Position numbers and translations under genes: made by a program. Of a stretch of 64,000 nucleotides of DNA, positions 49,198 through 60,891 are shown piece by piece. How positions within the stretch are numbered: position 1 is the first letter of the stretch; each line of letters begins with the position of its first letter. The stretch spans positions 3,162,001 to 3,226,000 of the forward strand of contig CP075496.1 in the NCBI GenBank assembly GCA_021613535.1. Direction: 5' to 3'. The DNA is from Adineta vaga. Lineage: Eukaryota; Rotifera. The notes beneath the pieces are model-generated. The model was not told the origin of the DNA. It did no database searches and was given only the letters and a program-made list of their open reading frames with translations.

Positions 49198-51232
49198 TGT
49201 TGTTCCGGAATGAACATGTAGTACTAGTTATCTGTTTGTTTTCAAAGTAGTATCTTGTGCTAATTTAAATGAAGGAATTTTAATGATTGTGTTATTAATC
49301 ACGACAAAAGAGTTACAAATATGCACAATTTGTCATAAGCACCAAGACTGAAAAGTACCGAAGACATTGTGCATGATGAAGAACATCTAGAAATAATAGA
49401 AAGAGAAAAGCATTTACATAGAATGTGAATATGTTACTTGAAACTCCGAAAAAATCTTTTTTTTCCTCAGTTAACAGTTGGTTGAAGAGAAATGAGATCG
49501 ATGCTACTTGTGTATCTACAAGCGAAGAAAACAAAATCATCGTCATCGTTCTCGCTTGGCCTTAGGCGGCTAAGTGTGTCGAAAAACAACCAGAAAAAAC
49601 AGTAGATATTTCATCATTTTCATATTTAGTATAAACTTCTCAAGCTTTGCTTTCAGAATCGCTGTAAATAAGGGAGAAAGCCATTTGAGCAATTTTGTTA
49701 ACTATGTTGTCAAAGAAGAATAAGATTCATATCATACATATACTATTGACAAACATAAATTATGGTAAGATTCTCAGAATAGATAATTAACATCGATCGA
49801 TGCTGTTCGCGTTCGGTGACTAGTTTATGCTGTACAATAGTTTCTCATGTATCAACAAACAACTGAAGAAAACGTTAATTTTGCAATGATTTAAGAGTAA
49901 ATAAGAAAAAGAAGCTAATTTTAGAAGTGCTAATTTTTAGACGAGATATTTATGATAGATTGCAGAGACCAAAATGAAATAGAAAACGTCTAGTTTCTTT
50001 GTATCAACTTCGACTATTGTTCTTTAGACGTCAAGAGAATTGCTCAGATGAAAGAGCAATTGTCAAAATTTGATGAAAAAAGAAAAAGAAATTGTTGACT
50101 TTTTTCTTACTAATGTTCTTGTGAAACAGTGACAAAATAGATGAACTTATCCTAAATATTTATTTTGAGTTATTTAGTCGATAAACGAACGTTGAGAAAG
50201 CAAATCTGCATAGATGTGAATTCAGTTTGAACCAATTATTATTCATGTATTGATCTCATTGCCACTAAGTTCGATAACGATAACATTTTATTCATACAGT
50301 AATCGACTATAAATTAACTTCATAATATTTCGAGAAAATTTCATTTTATTCTTATTGTTATTCTACGTCTACAATGAACAAGAATGACATAGATAGATAT
50401 TCTATTATGAAGAATGAAAAATAACAGATAAAGTACGATGAGAGACTGTTATCTGTTTGAGTTTAATGGATAGAAGTCAAAATCAATTGCATTCTATGTA
50501 TACGATCGTTAGCTTGAAGTTATTGAATAAAGTACCATTAACTCAATGTCAAATTATAATTCGTTTTATTCTCATTTCCTTTTGCTATGATAGAAGAATG
50601 AGTAAACAGAAACAATCAATGTTATAGATGAAAGTTGAATATCGAATGATTTGTATTTCTATGGTAAGTAGAATTATTGAACATTTGATAGAAACAATTT
50701 TGTATATTTCAACCAAGATATAGTTCATGAAATTTACAAAAACAACTATGAAGAGGAATACTGAACGAAGGAAGAGTTGATCTACTTGTTTCCATATATT
50801 TTCAATTAGTTCTCTTTGTTAAACATTCTTCAATGTCACGATACATTTTACGCTGTCTATAGTCTTCCTTTTATATCCTATTCTTATGGAATGAAATATA
50901 AGCAAGAAATCTATTTAATTCTACCGGAGAAAGACAAATATGTGCATCCCGTATTTCTATAATTGTAAGTGAGAAGTCGACGAAATTCAGAAAGAAAAAT
51001 TTTCTCAAACATATCTTTCTCTAAAAAAGATTACTCTAACCAAAACAGTATAATATGAAATATTATATAGTAATAAACATTTTTGTGATATATGTTTGAA
51101 CCACAAAATGACTAAAACGTTTCTTAATTTTATGATAATTTCCTATGGTTGTCAAAAAAGAACCCAATATAAGCTGAAATATTTGTTTTTAATTGGATAA
51201 CTAAATTATATTAACATAAACCTGAAATTATG
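49198..51232. other. intergenic, no gene seen
   Basis: About 2 kb between the two near-identical receptors. No supported exon. It does not look alike to the flanks of the other copy, so the duplication does not extend into it. Confidence 0.55.
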
Positions 51233-52207
51233 TTATGCTAGAATTTTGTTCAATAATTTCATCGGATGGACTTGATAAAATAATAACTGGAACACGTACA
51301 GATTTTTTCTTCTAATTTGTCGATCAAAATGATGACTCGATGATTTCCATACATGAAAAAATCGAACATCAAGTGCAGCTATCACCACAGGATCAACTGT
51401 GATACTGATATAGTTCAGTATTTGAGCAACAATTCCAATACTACTATTCTTATAACAAAATGGAAATACGAGTAAATGAGGTGACCATAACAATAACCAC
51501 AATGAATAGAACACACATGACTGAATCACCAATTGTCGATGATATTTCAGTCGAGCATCAACGATTTCACGAGATTGAATTCCATCCGTATTGTGAATAT
51601 AATTAAGACTCAACGAAAGAAAGATAATTGCCAAAATAACTGGAATGAAATAAGAAAAGAGAAGAAATAGTAGTTGAACTAATAATGATGTTGGTAAAAG
51701 ATCACAAACATCATCTGATGGACTCTGCAAAGTAGACCATCCACGTCGAATCAAAGTCAAATGACCGATTAATGGAAAAAGATAGATGAGAAGGTGAGCG
51801 ATGATGATGAGGCGAGTGTTGATCGAATAAACGTTGTGATTGTGGACAATCTGAAGATATCGACAAATGTTCAATGCGAGAAGAATATAACTTTGAAGAA
51901 GATTGAGATAATTATCAAAGATTGCTTCACAATAACAGATGACGATGCGAAGAAGGTGTGGTATACAGAATGACCACCATCGATAGATGTACGAAAGAAA
52001 GAATCGAATAATGAGAAGAAGATCAGTGACAAGATATGCATAGAGCCATTGCATTGATCTTTGTCGAACAGATGGATAGATAATGAACTGGATCCAGAAG
52101 AAGAGATGAGTGAATGTTGCAAGAATGGAAATATAGAAGATAGGTTTGAGGATTGTAATCGCTTGTGGAGACCAAATGATAATTTCACAATCAGTTCGAT
52201 TTGCCAT
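51233..52207 (-). CDS. orphan 7TM receptor, tandem family member 3 (C-terminal frameshift)
   Basis: Intronless, 324 residues, almost the same as the 48.2 kb copy through all seven TM segments. After RRK the frame shifts: copy 2 has GAAGAAAAAGATCTG where this copy has GAAGAAAAAATCTG, one base shorter, at about 51302-51312. The annotated tail therefore reads NLYVFQLLFYQ and ends NKILA. In the other frame the DNA still encodes SVRVPVIILSSPSDE, matching copy 2. So the cytoplasmic tail was changed by a recent single-base deletion. The 7TM core is intact and the receptor may still work with altered tail regulation. Confidence 0.83.
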   Translation of the reverse strand: MANRTDCEIIIWSPQAITILKPIFYISILATFTHLFFWIQFIIYPSVRQRSMQWLYAYLVTDLLLIIRFFLSYIYRWWSFCIPHLLRIVICYCEAIFDNYLNLLQSYILLALNICRYLQIVHNHNVYSINTRLIIIAHLLIYLFPLIGHLTLIRRGWSTLQSPSDDVCDLLPTSLLVQLLFLLFSYFIPVILAIIFLSLSLNYIHNTDGIQSREIVDARLKYHRQLVIQSCVFYSLWLLLWSPHLLVFPFCYKNSSIGIVAQILNYISITVDPVVIAALDVRFFHVWKSSSHHFDRQIRRKNLYVFQLLFYQVHPMKLLNKILA

Positions 52208-53981
52208 GATTGATTAATAATATCGTAGTAATTTCTATAATATCAATAATTTAGTTATATGCTTTTAATGGAAAGAAGCGAGATAGAAATGCATGAAGAT
52301 AGCACAAAACTACTATCAACAGAAAGATTACAATGAAGAAGTTATTAAATCATGAAAGACTTCGAGAAATTCCATAGAAAAATTTTCTCTTCGGCTTTTG
52401 TCTATGAACAAAATTCACTTTATGTATGCGTGCTACTTGCACTTGAAGTCTATCTCAGGGAAGAATGAAAATCTTTATGAAAGAAAAGTCCGTGTCTACT
52501 AAGTAGGAGAAAAATCACTTTTACTAACGTTGACTCGGAAGTAAGTGATGCTTTTGTTTGTCGGAGAAAAGATAGATTAATAACTTGAATTTTCACATGA
52601 GTAGAAATTCAAATTGCTATACTATGTAAAATCTATGGAACATCTACATATCTTAATTTTGCGTATATCCAAACAAATACAACTTAGATATTCTTACTTT
52701 TTTAGTTTCTTCAATTGACAGTTTTTAACCTGGAATATTTGATAAGGTAATTTATTTAGTTAGTCTTCATCAATACAACATTATGTTGACAATATACGTT
52801 TTCTAATGACTATCTATTTTTTTCTACCGATTTGCTTCCTCACTTTTTTAATTTTGATAATGGACTTATTGAAGTGTAGCGTTGAAGAACCAAAGTAGAA
52901 GAGAAAAAAGAAAGAGAAATGCTTATTGTATCAAGTTATGTGGATTATTTTTTTTATCCAGCAAACATTCTAGGTTTACATATTCTAAAATATCACTCGT
53001 TAGTTTGCTAATTATCAAAATAATTGAGATCGTACATTTTCTTATCACATTTAAAACCCGAAAATTTGCAAGATGAATAGTTTTTCATGCACAACTGAAT
53101 TCTTTTCCATGAATATTATTTTCAATTTATGTTTTTCCTTTCAACCTAATATCCGCAGGCATTTTAATTATAAAGTTAACTATGACAATGACGTCAGAAG
53201 AAATGATTTCTTATAAGATGATAAATTAAATAGCGAAAAGAAAAGCCATGCCATCGTTTATTTTTATCTGAATAAGAAAAGTCGACAAGTTTTCTGTAGA
53301 AATTTAATACTGACAACGAGTAAACTAGGCTAAAACGTTTTCATCATTATCTCGATTGATTCTATCGGATATGTTTTAATTTTCTTGAAAAGAATTTTTG
53401 ACAATATTACGTGAAACTTATTATTTGCCATATTGTTGATTACAATACCTGAGTTACTTGTTTCAAGAATTCCATTTTCTTAATGTAAATTATTTCTTGG
53501 TTTGTGACAGATTTTCTACGGCAATAAAAGAAAACGTTTATGGTGAACTAAAGTCCTTGGCATGTTGAAAATAGTTTACTTGCACCAAAAAAAAACTCCT
53601 ATCTTCAACAAAAAATAACGAGCAGAACGGAGAGCAACACAATATTTGAAAGCTACTTTCTTAAATCATATCTGAATAATGTCAAGATGGATTAATATTC
53701 ATCATCATTTGTTCATGTTTCACTTTCATTAATAAAGTTATTTTATGTTATATTTCATTCTGTTCTTTTTCTGTCTTCTTCTTCAAACACAACATAAAAT
53801 ATAAAATAAGAAAACTCTAGAATTGGTAAAGATATATCATCTAGATGTCAGACAATGTCAGTCTTTTGTTAGTTGTGTTCATAAATATTCTTTTGTTCTC
53901 GATTGGTATCATATGGATTAAGTTATAGAGAAAAGAATCACTTCGATAAGACATTTGAAATCTCGGCGTATTATAGATAGA
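52208..53981. other. intergenic, no gene seen
   Basis: About 1.8 kb, no supported exon on either strand; should contain divergent promoters for the third 7TM gene and the SPD-2-like gene. Confidence 0.55.
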
Positions 53982-56886
53982 ATGTCGTTTGAAATGAATA
54001 ATTCATGGTTGAATTTAACGAATCAATCAATAGTCAATGATAATGATGATCGATTTAATTTTAAATCAACTTCAGAAGGTTTTTCTTTCTATTATGAAAA
54101 AAACTTAAAATTGAAATTTCTTTTGTTAGACTTTTTTACTCGAGAAGGTGAACGATTTGTACGTGAAGATCCATTAGTACCATTTTCAAATTCGATTCTT
54201 ACGGATATTACACAAAATCACGATCAATCTTGGTCAAATGATCAAAATCCTGGTAGTCCTGGTTGTTCTACGACAACATTTTTCATGGCAAAATCTTCAA
54301 CACCTGATGAAATGCTCAATGCACTGCTAAGTGGTTAGTTAAATTTTTCGATAATAGAATTTGAAATCTCTATTGACTATTAATTGAAGGAAAAACAGAT
54401 GGAATAATAACAAAAGAAAATCAACAACCAACATCTTTACGAAATCTTGTACAAGGATGGAATGAACCAACATTAATGAATAAGAAATCATCAAGTGGAC
54501 TTAATTTACGACAACAAAAAGATTCACCTTTTACTGAAGTATATTTCAGAAAGCTTGTCATTTTTTTTTGGTTTATTTCCTCTTTTCTTCCAGAACTGCA
54601 ATACTATTGTCAAGAAATCAAAGACTGTTTTAACACCAACTCAACCTATTAAAGTCGAAGTATAAATTCAATGGAAATTGTTTTCTTTCGAAAATGCTTT
54701 TTATTTGTTCATTAATATTAGGTTAGTCGATCATTATTTGATACTAAACCTCAATCAACCTCAACAAGTGTCAATTGTGATTTACTTGATTTAACAGCAA
54801 CTAGTACAAATAATCGTCGACATAGTTTAGATTTATCTGATAGTATGTCCATTCTTTCTCTTCATTGCCGTCATAATCATCATCTTAATGGAAATATTTA
54901 TCCAAATATGGTTTCATCTTCTGATGTATCAACTGTCAATACAGAAACTCAAACATCACATTTAGCTGGAGGAGGAGTAGGAGGATCATCATCATCATCG
55001 TCTTCATCATCAACGAATTCATCGCGCACACAAATTCATCAACAACAACATGTACATGCATCAACACATTTTCCTCAATGGCCTTCACATCATTCTCAAC
55101 CATTGTTCTATCCAGTTGTTTCGTACCATCCTATCTATTCATATACACCATCAACATCAACATCGATACCACATCAACCTCCTCCACTCTGTATTCATCC
55201 ACCACCACCACCAACAACAATTAGTAGTTCATCAGATATATATAATCATCATCATGATACAAATAGTCCAATCATTACTTCACTTCACAGTCAACCAAGT
55301 GATGAAAAGTATATGATAAAATTCAAATCTTTATTATTGACTCCTTCTTTCCTATTCATTCAAGATCATCCACATCATCTTTTCAACGGAATAGTCGTTC
55401 ATCTTCATCATCATTACTTTCAGCTAATTCTCAACGATTAAGTAATTTAAATTCTATTTTTTTTCCTTCTTCTTAATTATCGATAATTTTCTCTAATTAT
55501 TTCATCTAGGTCATCATCAATTAACTGAACAACATGATCATTGGTGGCTCGATATTCCATGTTCAACAATCTTTCGTATGCCATCATGTTATGCACATCA
55601 AACAAGTTCGATTGATGTTCCTATAAAAAATAATGGTTCGATCGATATTACAGTAAATTCTCTTTTGTTTTTATCGACAAAAAAACACTCCAACTAAATC
55701 TAAATCAATTTACTAGCTAACAGTTAATATTCATAAATGGGATGTGATCTCAGATACAAGTTCAACATCAAATGAACACCATGAAATAATCCCATTTCAA
55801 TTCGATAGAAAAGAATATCTAATCAAATCTCAACAAGAAATCTTCATCAAAGTACATTTTTGTCCATTTCAAACAGGTAATTATCAATGTAAATTGAATA
55901 TTAAATGTCAATTTTGTTCACAACATCAACCACCCACATCAACATCATTGGTTACATTGGTCGGTGTTTGTCATGATCCTCGTAATGAGGTGAGTTATTT
56001 TCATTCTTTTTTAATGACACTTGTTAAGAATAATCATACTTACTTTACTCATATTAAATAGCTATATTTAGAAAGTTTTTTTTTTATCGACAACAATTCA
56101 TTTCCTTTTAGCATCCAACATTACTTTCATCATTAAAAGAACAACAACGAAATTCTGATGAAAATCTCATCAATCGAATCTCATCTCAAAGTCAAGTTTC
56201 AGATATGTCATTAGCTTCAACAACAGCTCAAAGCGATGGTGATTTAACATCAACAAGTCAACATCGACAAAAAGATGCTATACTGTAAAATTCATCATTA
56301 TGAAATACTTAACAAAACTTTCGATTTATTTGTTAATAGTGATATCGCTAATCAAATTGGAATCGAACAGAATATACTTGATTTTGGTCAAGTTTATATC
56401 AATGATGATTTGACGACAAATTCGAAAACTTTAAAATTAACAATTAAAAATTATAGTCGAACAGATCCATGTGATTAAGAATTATCTGTTCTTTTGAAAA
56501 ACAAACATTTGATCTTTCTCATTAGGTTGATATTAATGAACCACATTTACCCTTCTGTATTAGTGTACGTCGTGCTACGATCAGGTAAACCATTTTCTTT
56601 TCTCTCTCTATAAACTTTAAGTACTTTTGCTATTGAAGAGAAAAATCCTTTGTAAAATTAACGTGTAAATTTCGTCCAAGAAAAGTTGGATTATATAGTG
56701 AAAATGTGATATTAACAATAAAACGACGAAATAATTTTAAAACAACAATTACATTAACTGGTCGATGTATTCTAGAAAATCATAATACAATTTTACATGA
56801 TTCAATGGAAAATGAAGTAAACAAATAACTTATCATTGTTTTTCACTTTCCTTTTATATATATTTTTTTTCTTTCTTTAGGAATAG
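53982..56886 (+). CDS. ASH/MSP-domain protein, CEP192/SPD-2-like
   Basis: Multi-exon gene: 53982-54078, 54130-54333, 54390-54538, 54594-54659, then from 54722 on. The N-terminal part has DFFTREGERFVREDP (after removing a 52-nt intron that carries no stop) and TSLRNLVQGWNEPTL. The middle is Ser/His/Pro-rich and disordered. Two or more immunoglobulin-like ASH modules follow: WWLDIPCSTIFRMPS with SSIDVPIKNNGSIDI; NILDFGQVYINDDL with TLKLTIKNYS; and SFVKLTCKFRPRKVGLYSENV with TLTGRC. This order resembles the centrosome scaffold CEP192/SPD-2, which recruits pericentriolar material and mitotic kinases. Human CEP192 is far longer, so orthology is tentative; another ASH protein is possible. One junction, near 56470-56525, cannot be made in frame with GT-AG. 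The last exon is just GAA-TAG at 56881-56886. Confidence 0.6.
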
Positions 56887-59800
56887 TAATTTATTTATTC
56901 TCTTATTAATAATTTTTTTTGTCTATCTTCTTACAAAAAGAAAAACAACATAGCATGTGTCTTTATATATATGTATATATATAGAAAATATTCAATAAAG
57001 AAGAATCATTTTGATCATATCTATTGATAAGATTAGACATAATGATGTCTCATATATTTCTGTTTTATCGACTTGAGAAAGCAAGAAAAAAACATACATA
57101 TAAATGTTATTACTAATTCTATGTGAACATCTGCAAAATAACGTCTTTTTTTTAATGTTTCGATCTCTATCAAAGGTCGACTCTTTCTAATATAGAATAT
57201 ATTTACTTAAGGCGCGTACATTTGTACGAGACATGACACACAATTTGTTCGATCGAATATACGTTTGGCCTTACTCCAAAACTGTATCACAATGCAAATA
57301 TATATATATATATATATATCGAAGACTAAATGAAAACGACAAGATGATTCATAATTCTACATGATATTATATTCTCTAGCAGAAGAGAAAAAAAAAGTAA
57401 TCATTTCGTCAGACGCGACGTTAATGACTCGGAGACGAGTGTCGAGAAAAAAATATCAATTGATCGTTGATCTCTTCGAATTTGACAAAAACAACGATTC
57501 AAATGGAAAAATAAGGATAAGGAATATTCTATGTACCTAACACATTGTTGATTTGTTTTTCAAAAAGCACGTATTCGTTTTGTAATGACAGATTTTCGAA
57601 AAGAATTTATGAATGATAATACAGAAAAGGCAAACAACTGGATAGTAATATGTTTTTGTAGACGTGCTAGAAATTATTAGTATGTAGAAAAAAAAACGAA
57701 ATCAAGTCCCAAACACGTGTATACCTCGAAAAAGATTCGATGATTCAAAAATCGAAACATATCTATGCTGGAATTTTTCCCTTGATAATCAGTGTCAAAG
57801 TACAATAGGGTGTTCTCTTATATACCCATTAAACTATCTTATAAAAAGCAAAAATATAAAGACTTTCCCACTTGAAACATCATGCGATGTCGAGTGACAT
57901 GCTCGAACTGATGAAAACGCAGATGACCGAGAGTTGACCCACATACATCGAGTAGATTCTTTTTTGACTTCCTAGAAAATCTTCTTATTCTTTGGCAGTT
58001 CTGTTTTTTATGTTGCTTATACAATCTTGCCGATCGAGGACAACGATGCCAAGTAATAAATAATAATGTAGCGTTAATAAATATGCTACCGTAGTAAGAA
58101 TGAGATAAATAAAAAGATATTCCTTTTTCTTCTTCTTCTTTTCTTTCTCCTCCTCCTCCTGCTTCTTCTATATATATATATATACACTATTGCAATTTAT
58201 TGATTTAGTGACATGGTAGGAAATATTTATTGGTACTTAGAATAGTATGTATTTTCTTTTGAAATCATTGTTCTATATATTAGATTTGAAGTACGAGTGT
58301 GTATGTTCGTTTATTATTGTATGTATGCATTTTGTCTCGACTATGATACGATTTCAAAAGCAACAAGTATTGATAATGATGATGAAGATGGAGAAATAGA
58401 AAGGAAGAGTAATGTGCGTTTTGGCGAGCTCGTTTACGCTCTTCGCTGAGTGCATCGTTTTTGATTAACTCATTTCTCCTTCACTTCTTCTTTTTCACGA
58501 ACAACGACATATTCTTCATTCTATACTTCATCATTATTCACAGGTATGTTATCAAATATCATCACATCCATTTCAGTGCATCTTACGACATGAGTAAAAC
58601 ATTAAAAAAACGTTTGTTTCGATGAAAAATAGATTGATAATATCTTTATAAAAAAAATCGAACTAGTTCATGTGTTAATAAAGTTTTCTAGTTTGATGCA
58701 TTAGAGAAGGTAGATAAAAGTATTGACAAGCTATATATAGAAACACGTGTGTGTGTATATTAGTCACATTATTTTGTACTTGCCAATTTTACATTTTATT
58801 GCTAAAAGGATTATCAATGAGACAATCAAACAGATGCGTAGAGCAATGAGAAAATTAACAAGATATTTCAAATGTTTTTCGTTTTTTTCATTGATTGAAG
58901 AAAAATATAGTGGAATATTTAGTATGTTAGATGATAGTTCTATCAGACTTAAGTTTCTATATCTCAGAACTCGTATTAATTATCGTTATTTCGAATTATT
59001 TTCCGAAGAAAGAAAACCCTGGATATTAACTGATTTCTTAACTTGTCGACAGCAACCATTTCGCTATCGGAGACTCTATCGACGAAAGAATAAAACGAGA
59101 GCAAATTCTCGTCATAATAATAAACGGGAGCTTTTGAGCAAAACGTATCGATGTATGAAGGTCATTCTGTTCATGATACCGAAGGAACATATTTATTGAT
59201 TGAATAAAAACACTTTCAAGTTTTCTTTTTTTTCGGCAGTCAAAAGATGTTATTGAACTCTTCTTCTCATGAAATTGAGTAGGCGAGTATGTATGTGAGA
59301 AAAAGGAGCCTATAAGATTCTTCATGCGCTCGTTTTTTTTCTCCTTTGGAACTCATAATGATCGACAGTGAAGAAAGAAAAAACGTAGGCGTGCATGATA
59401 GCAACTTGTTGTTAGAGAGCAGAGAAAAAAACGAGAACGTCTATGGATGTCGGTGCGTGAGAACATTGACGTCAGCTGTTGTTTTCGATCCATACTAATT
59501 CCAATTACGATTCGAAATCGACACAAAGCAAGGTCACAAAGAAAAGAAAAAGAAGCGAATGGAAGAAAAAAACTAAAGTAAATTAGTTTCTTTATGTTCA
59601 CTATCTCTTGAGACATTAGAAAAGCAATGAGATTCCTTCTAAACATATGAACGCTCGATAGCGGCCTCTCTACAATGTCCTATCCAATTGGGTAGTTCTC
59701 TTTCGTTTCTTCATTCTCAACAAGCTATTTCTATTTTAGCAACTGTGTGCGTATGTTGTTGGTTGATATTGATCGATTAGAAATACTCCCTTGTTTACTC

Positions 59801-60891
59801 TTTCTTTTTTACTTTTAGAACACCCAAAAATGAAATGTTGGAAAATATGAATGAAAACAAATACGTTTGCACTTTGCACTTGCTTGAAGTTTACATACTT
59901 TTATAGTAGCAAAAAAAAAGAGAAAAGGGCAAGTATTGATTAAACTTATCGAAGTCAGGCTTACTAGTCTTTCTTTCTCTCTCTCTCTCTTCTCATTTGA
60001 TACGTTTACACTCCCATTTTCCCTTTGTTGTCCTTGAATACACTTTTAATCATGACATCATGATTATTCAATTTTTTCCTTTCGTCTTTATCGAAGTAGA
60101 AGAAAAAAATCAATTGAAATAATAAAAAAGAAAACTAAATCGTTGTTATTTACCTAAACAGATGAACTTTTTCTTCTACTTTTTACATTGATATGTGAGA
60201 AAAAAATGTCTTATTTACACAAGTCTAGTCGATTTCACTTGAAAAACAACAAGAAAAAAAAACAAGTTTTTTTTCTCCTTCTCTCCTGTCAGAAAGAGAA
60301 AAAAATCTATATTTTCTTTTTCTTTTCATCGTTTTTTCCGTATTCATTAACGCGTAAAAAAGCTGCAGACACGTTTTATGCTTCGTCTGTCTGTCTATAT
60401 ATGCTTGTTTCATATACTTTTTGTTTCTTCTTCTTCTTTCAGATTTTACTTTCAGTACAAAATTAACAAATAAACAAGAATATATATATTCGTTTTTTTT
60501 CTTGTTTAACTCACTTGAAACATACTTTTGTGTCAATTATTTTTTTTCTCAAAGAAAATATCGACACACCCTATTGGTTTTTATTTATTCTATGTAATGG
60601 AATATATATTATGGACAATACATATACACAAGATTAAAAATTCAATCGATTCAATTCGTAATATTATATCCAGAAATCTATTAACAGATTATTATTTCAA
60701 TTTTCTTTACAATAAAACATTATCTAGTTGACGAATAGTATATTACTTATCTTTGTAGATACGACTTCAATTATACTTATTTATTTACTGTGTAATTATG
60801 AGGACTTTTCTTTGATTTCAAACAAAGAATAATTTACGTCAGATTTCTTTTTCACTCTATTCGATATTTATTTAAAAACAAATCGTTTTGC
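56887..60891. other. long intergenic or 5' intronic region, no gene seen
   Basis: About 4 kb with no supported exon. It holds TA tracts near 57298-57319 and 58168-58186, a pyrimidine-rich block near 58123-58170, and open frames at 58747-59199 (+) and 60188-60466 (+) that are basic or Phe-rich and unconvincing. It may include non-coding first exons and introns of the WNK gene. Confidence 0.5.

Noticed and set aside
58747-59199. 150-residue basic open frame (+)
   Set aside because: No recognisable domain, odd composition and no splice signals; could be a WNK 5' intron.
60188-60536. Overlapping Phe/Lys-rich frames on both strands
   Set aside because: Low-complexity A/T and pyrimidine tracts open on both strands, typical of non-coding sequence here.
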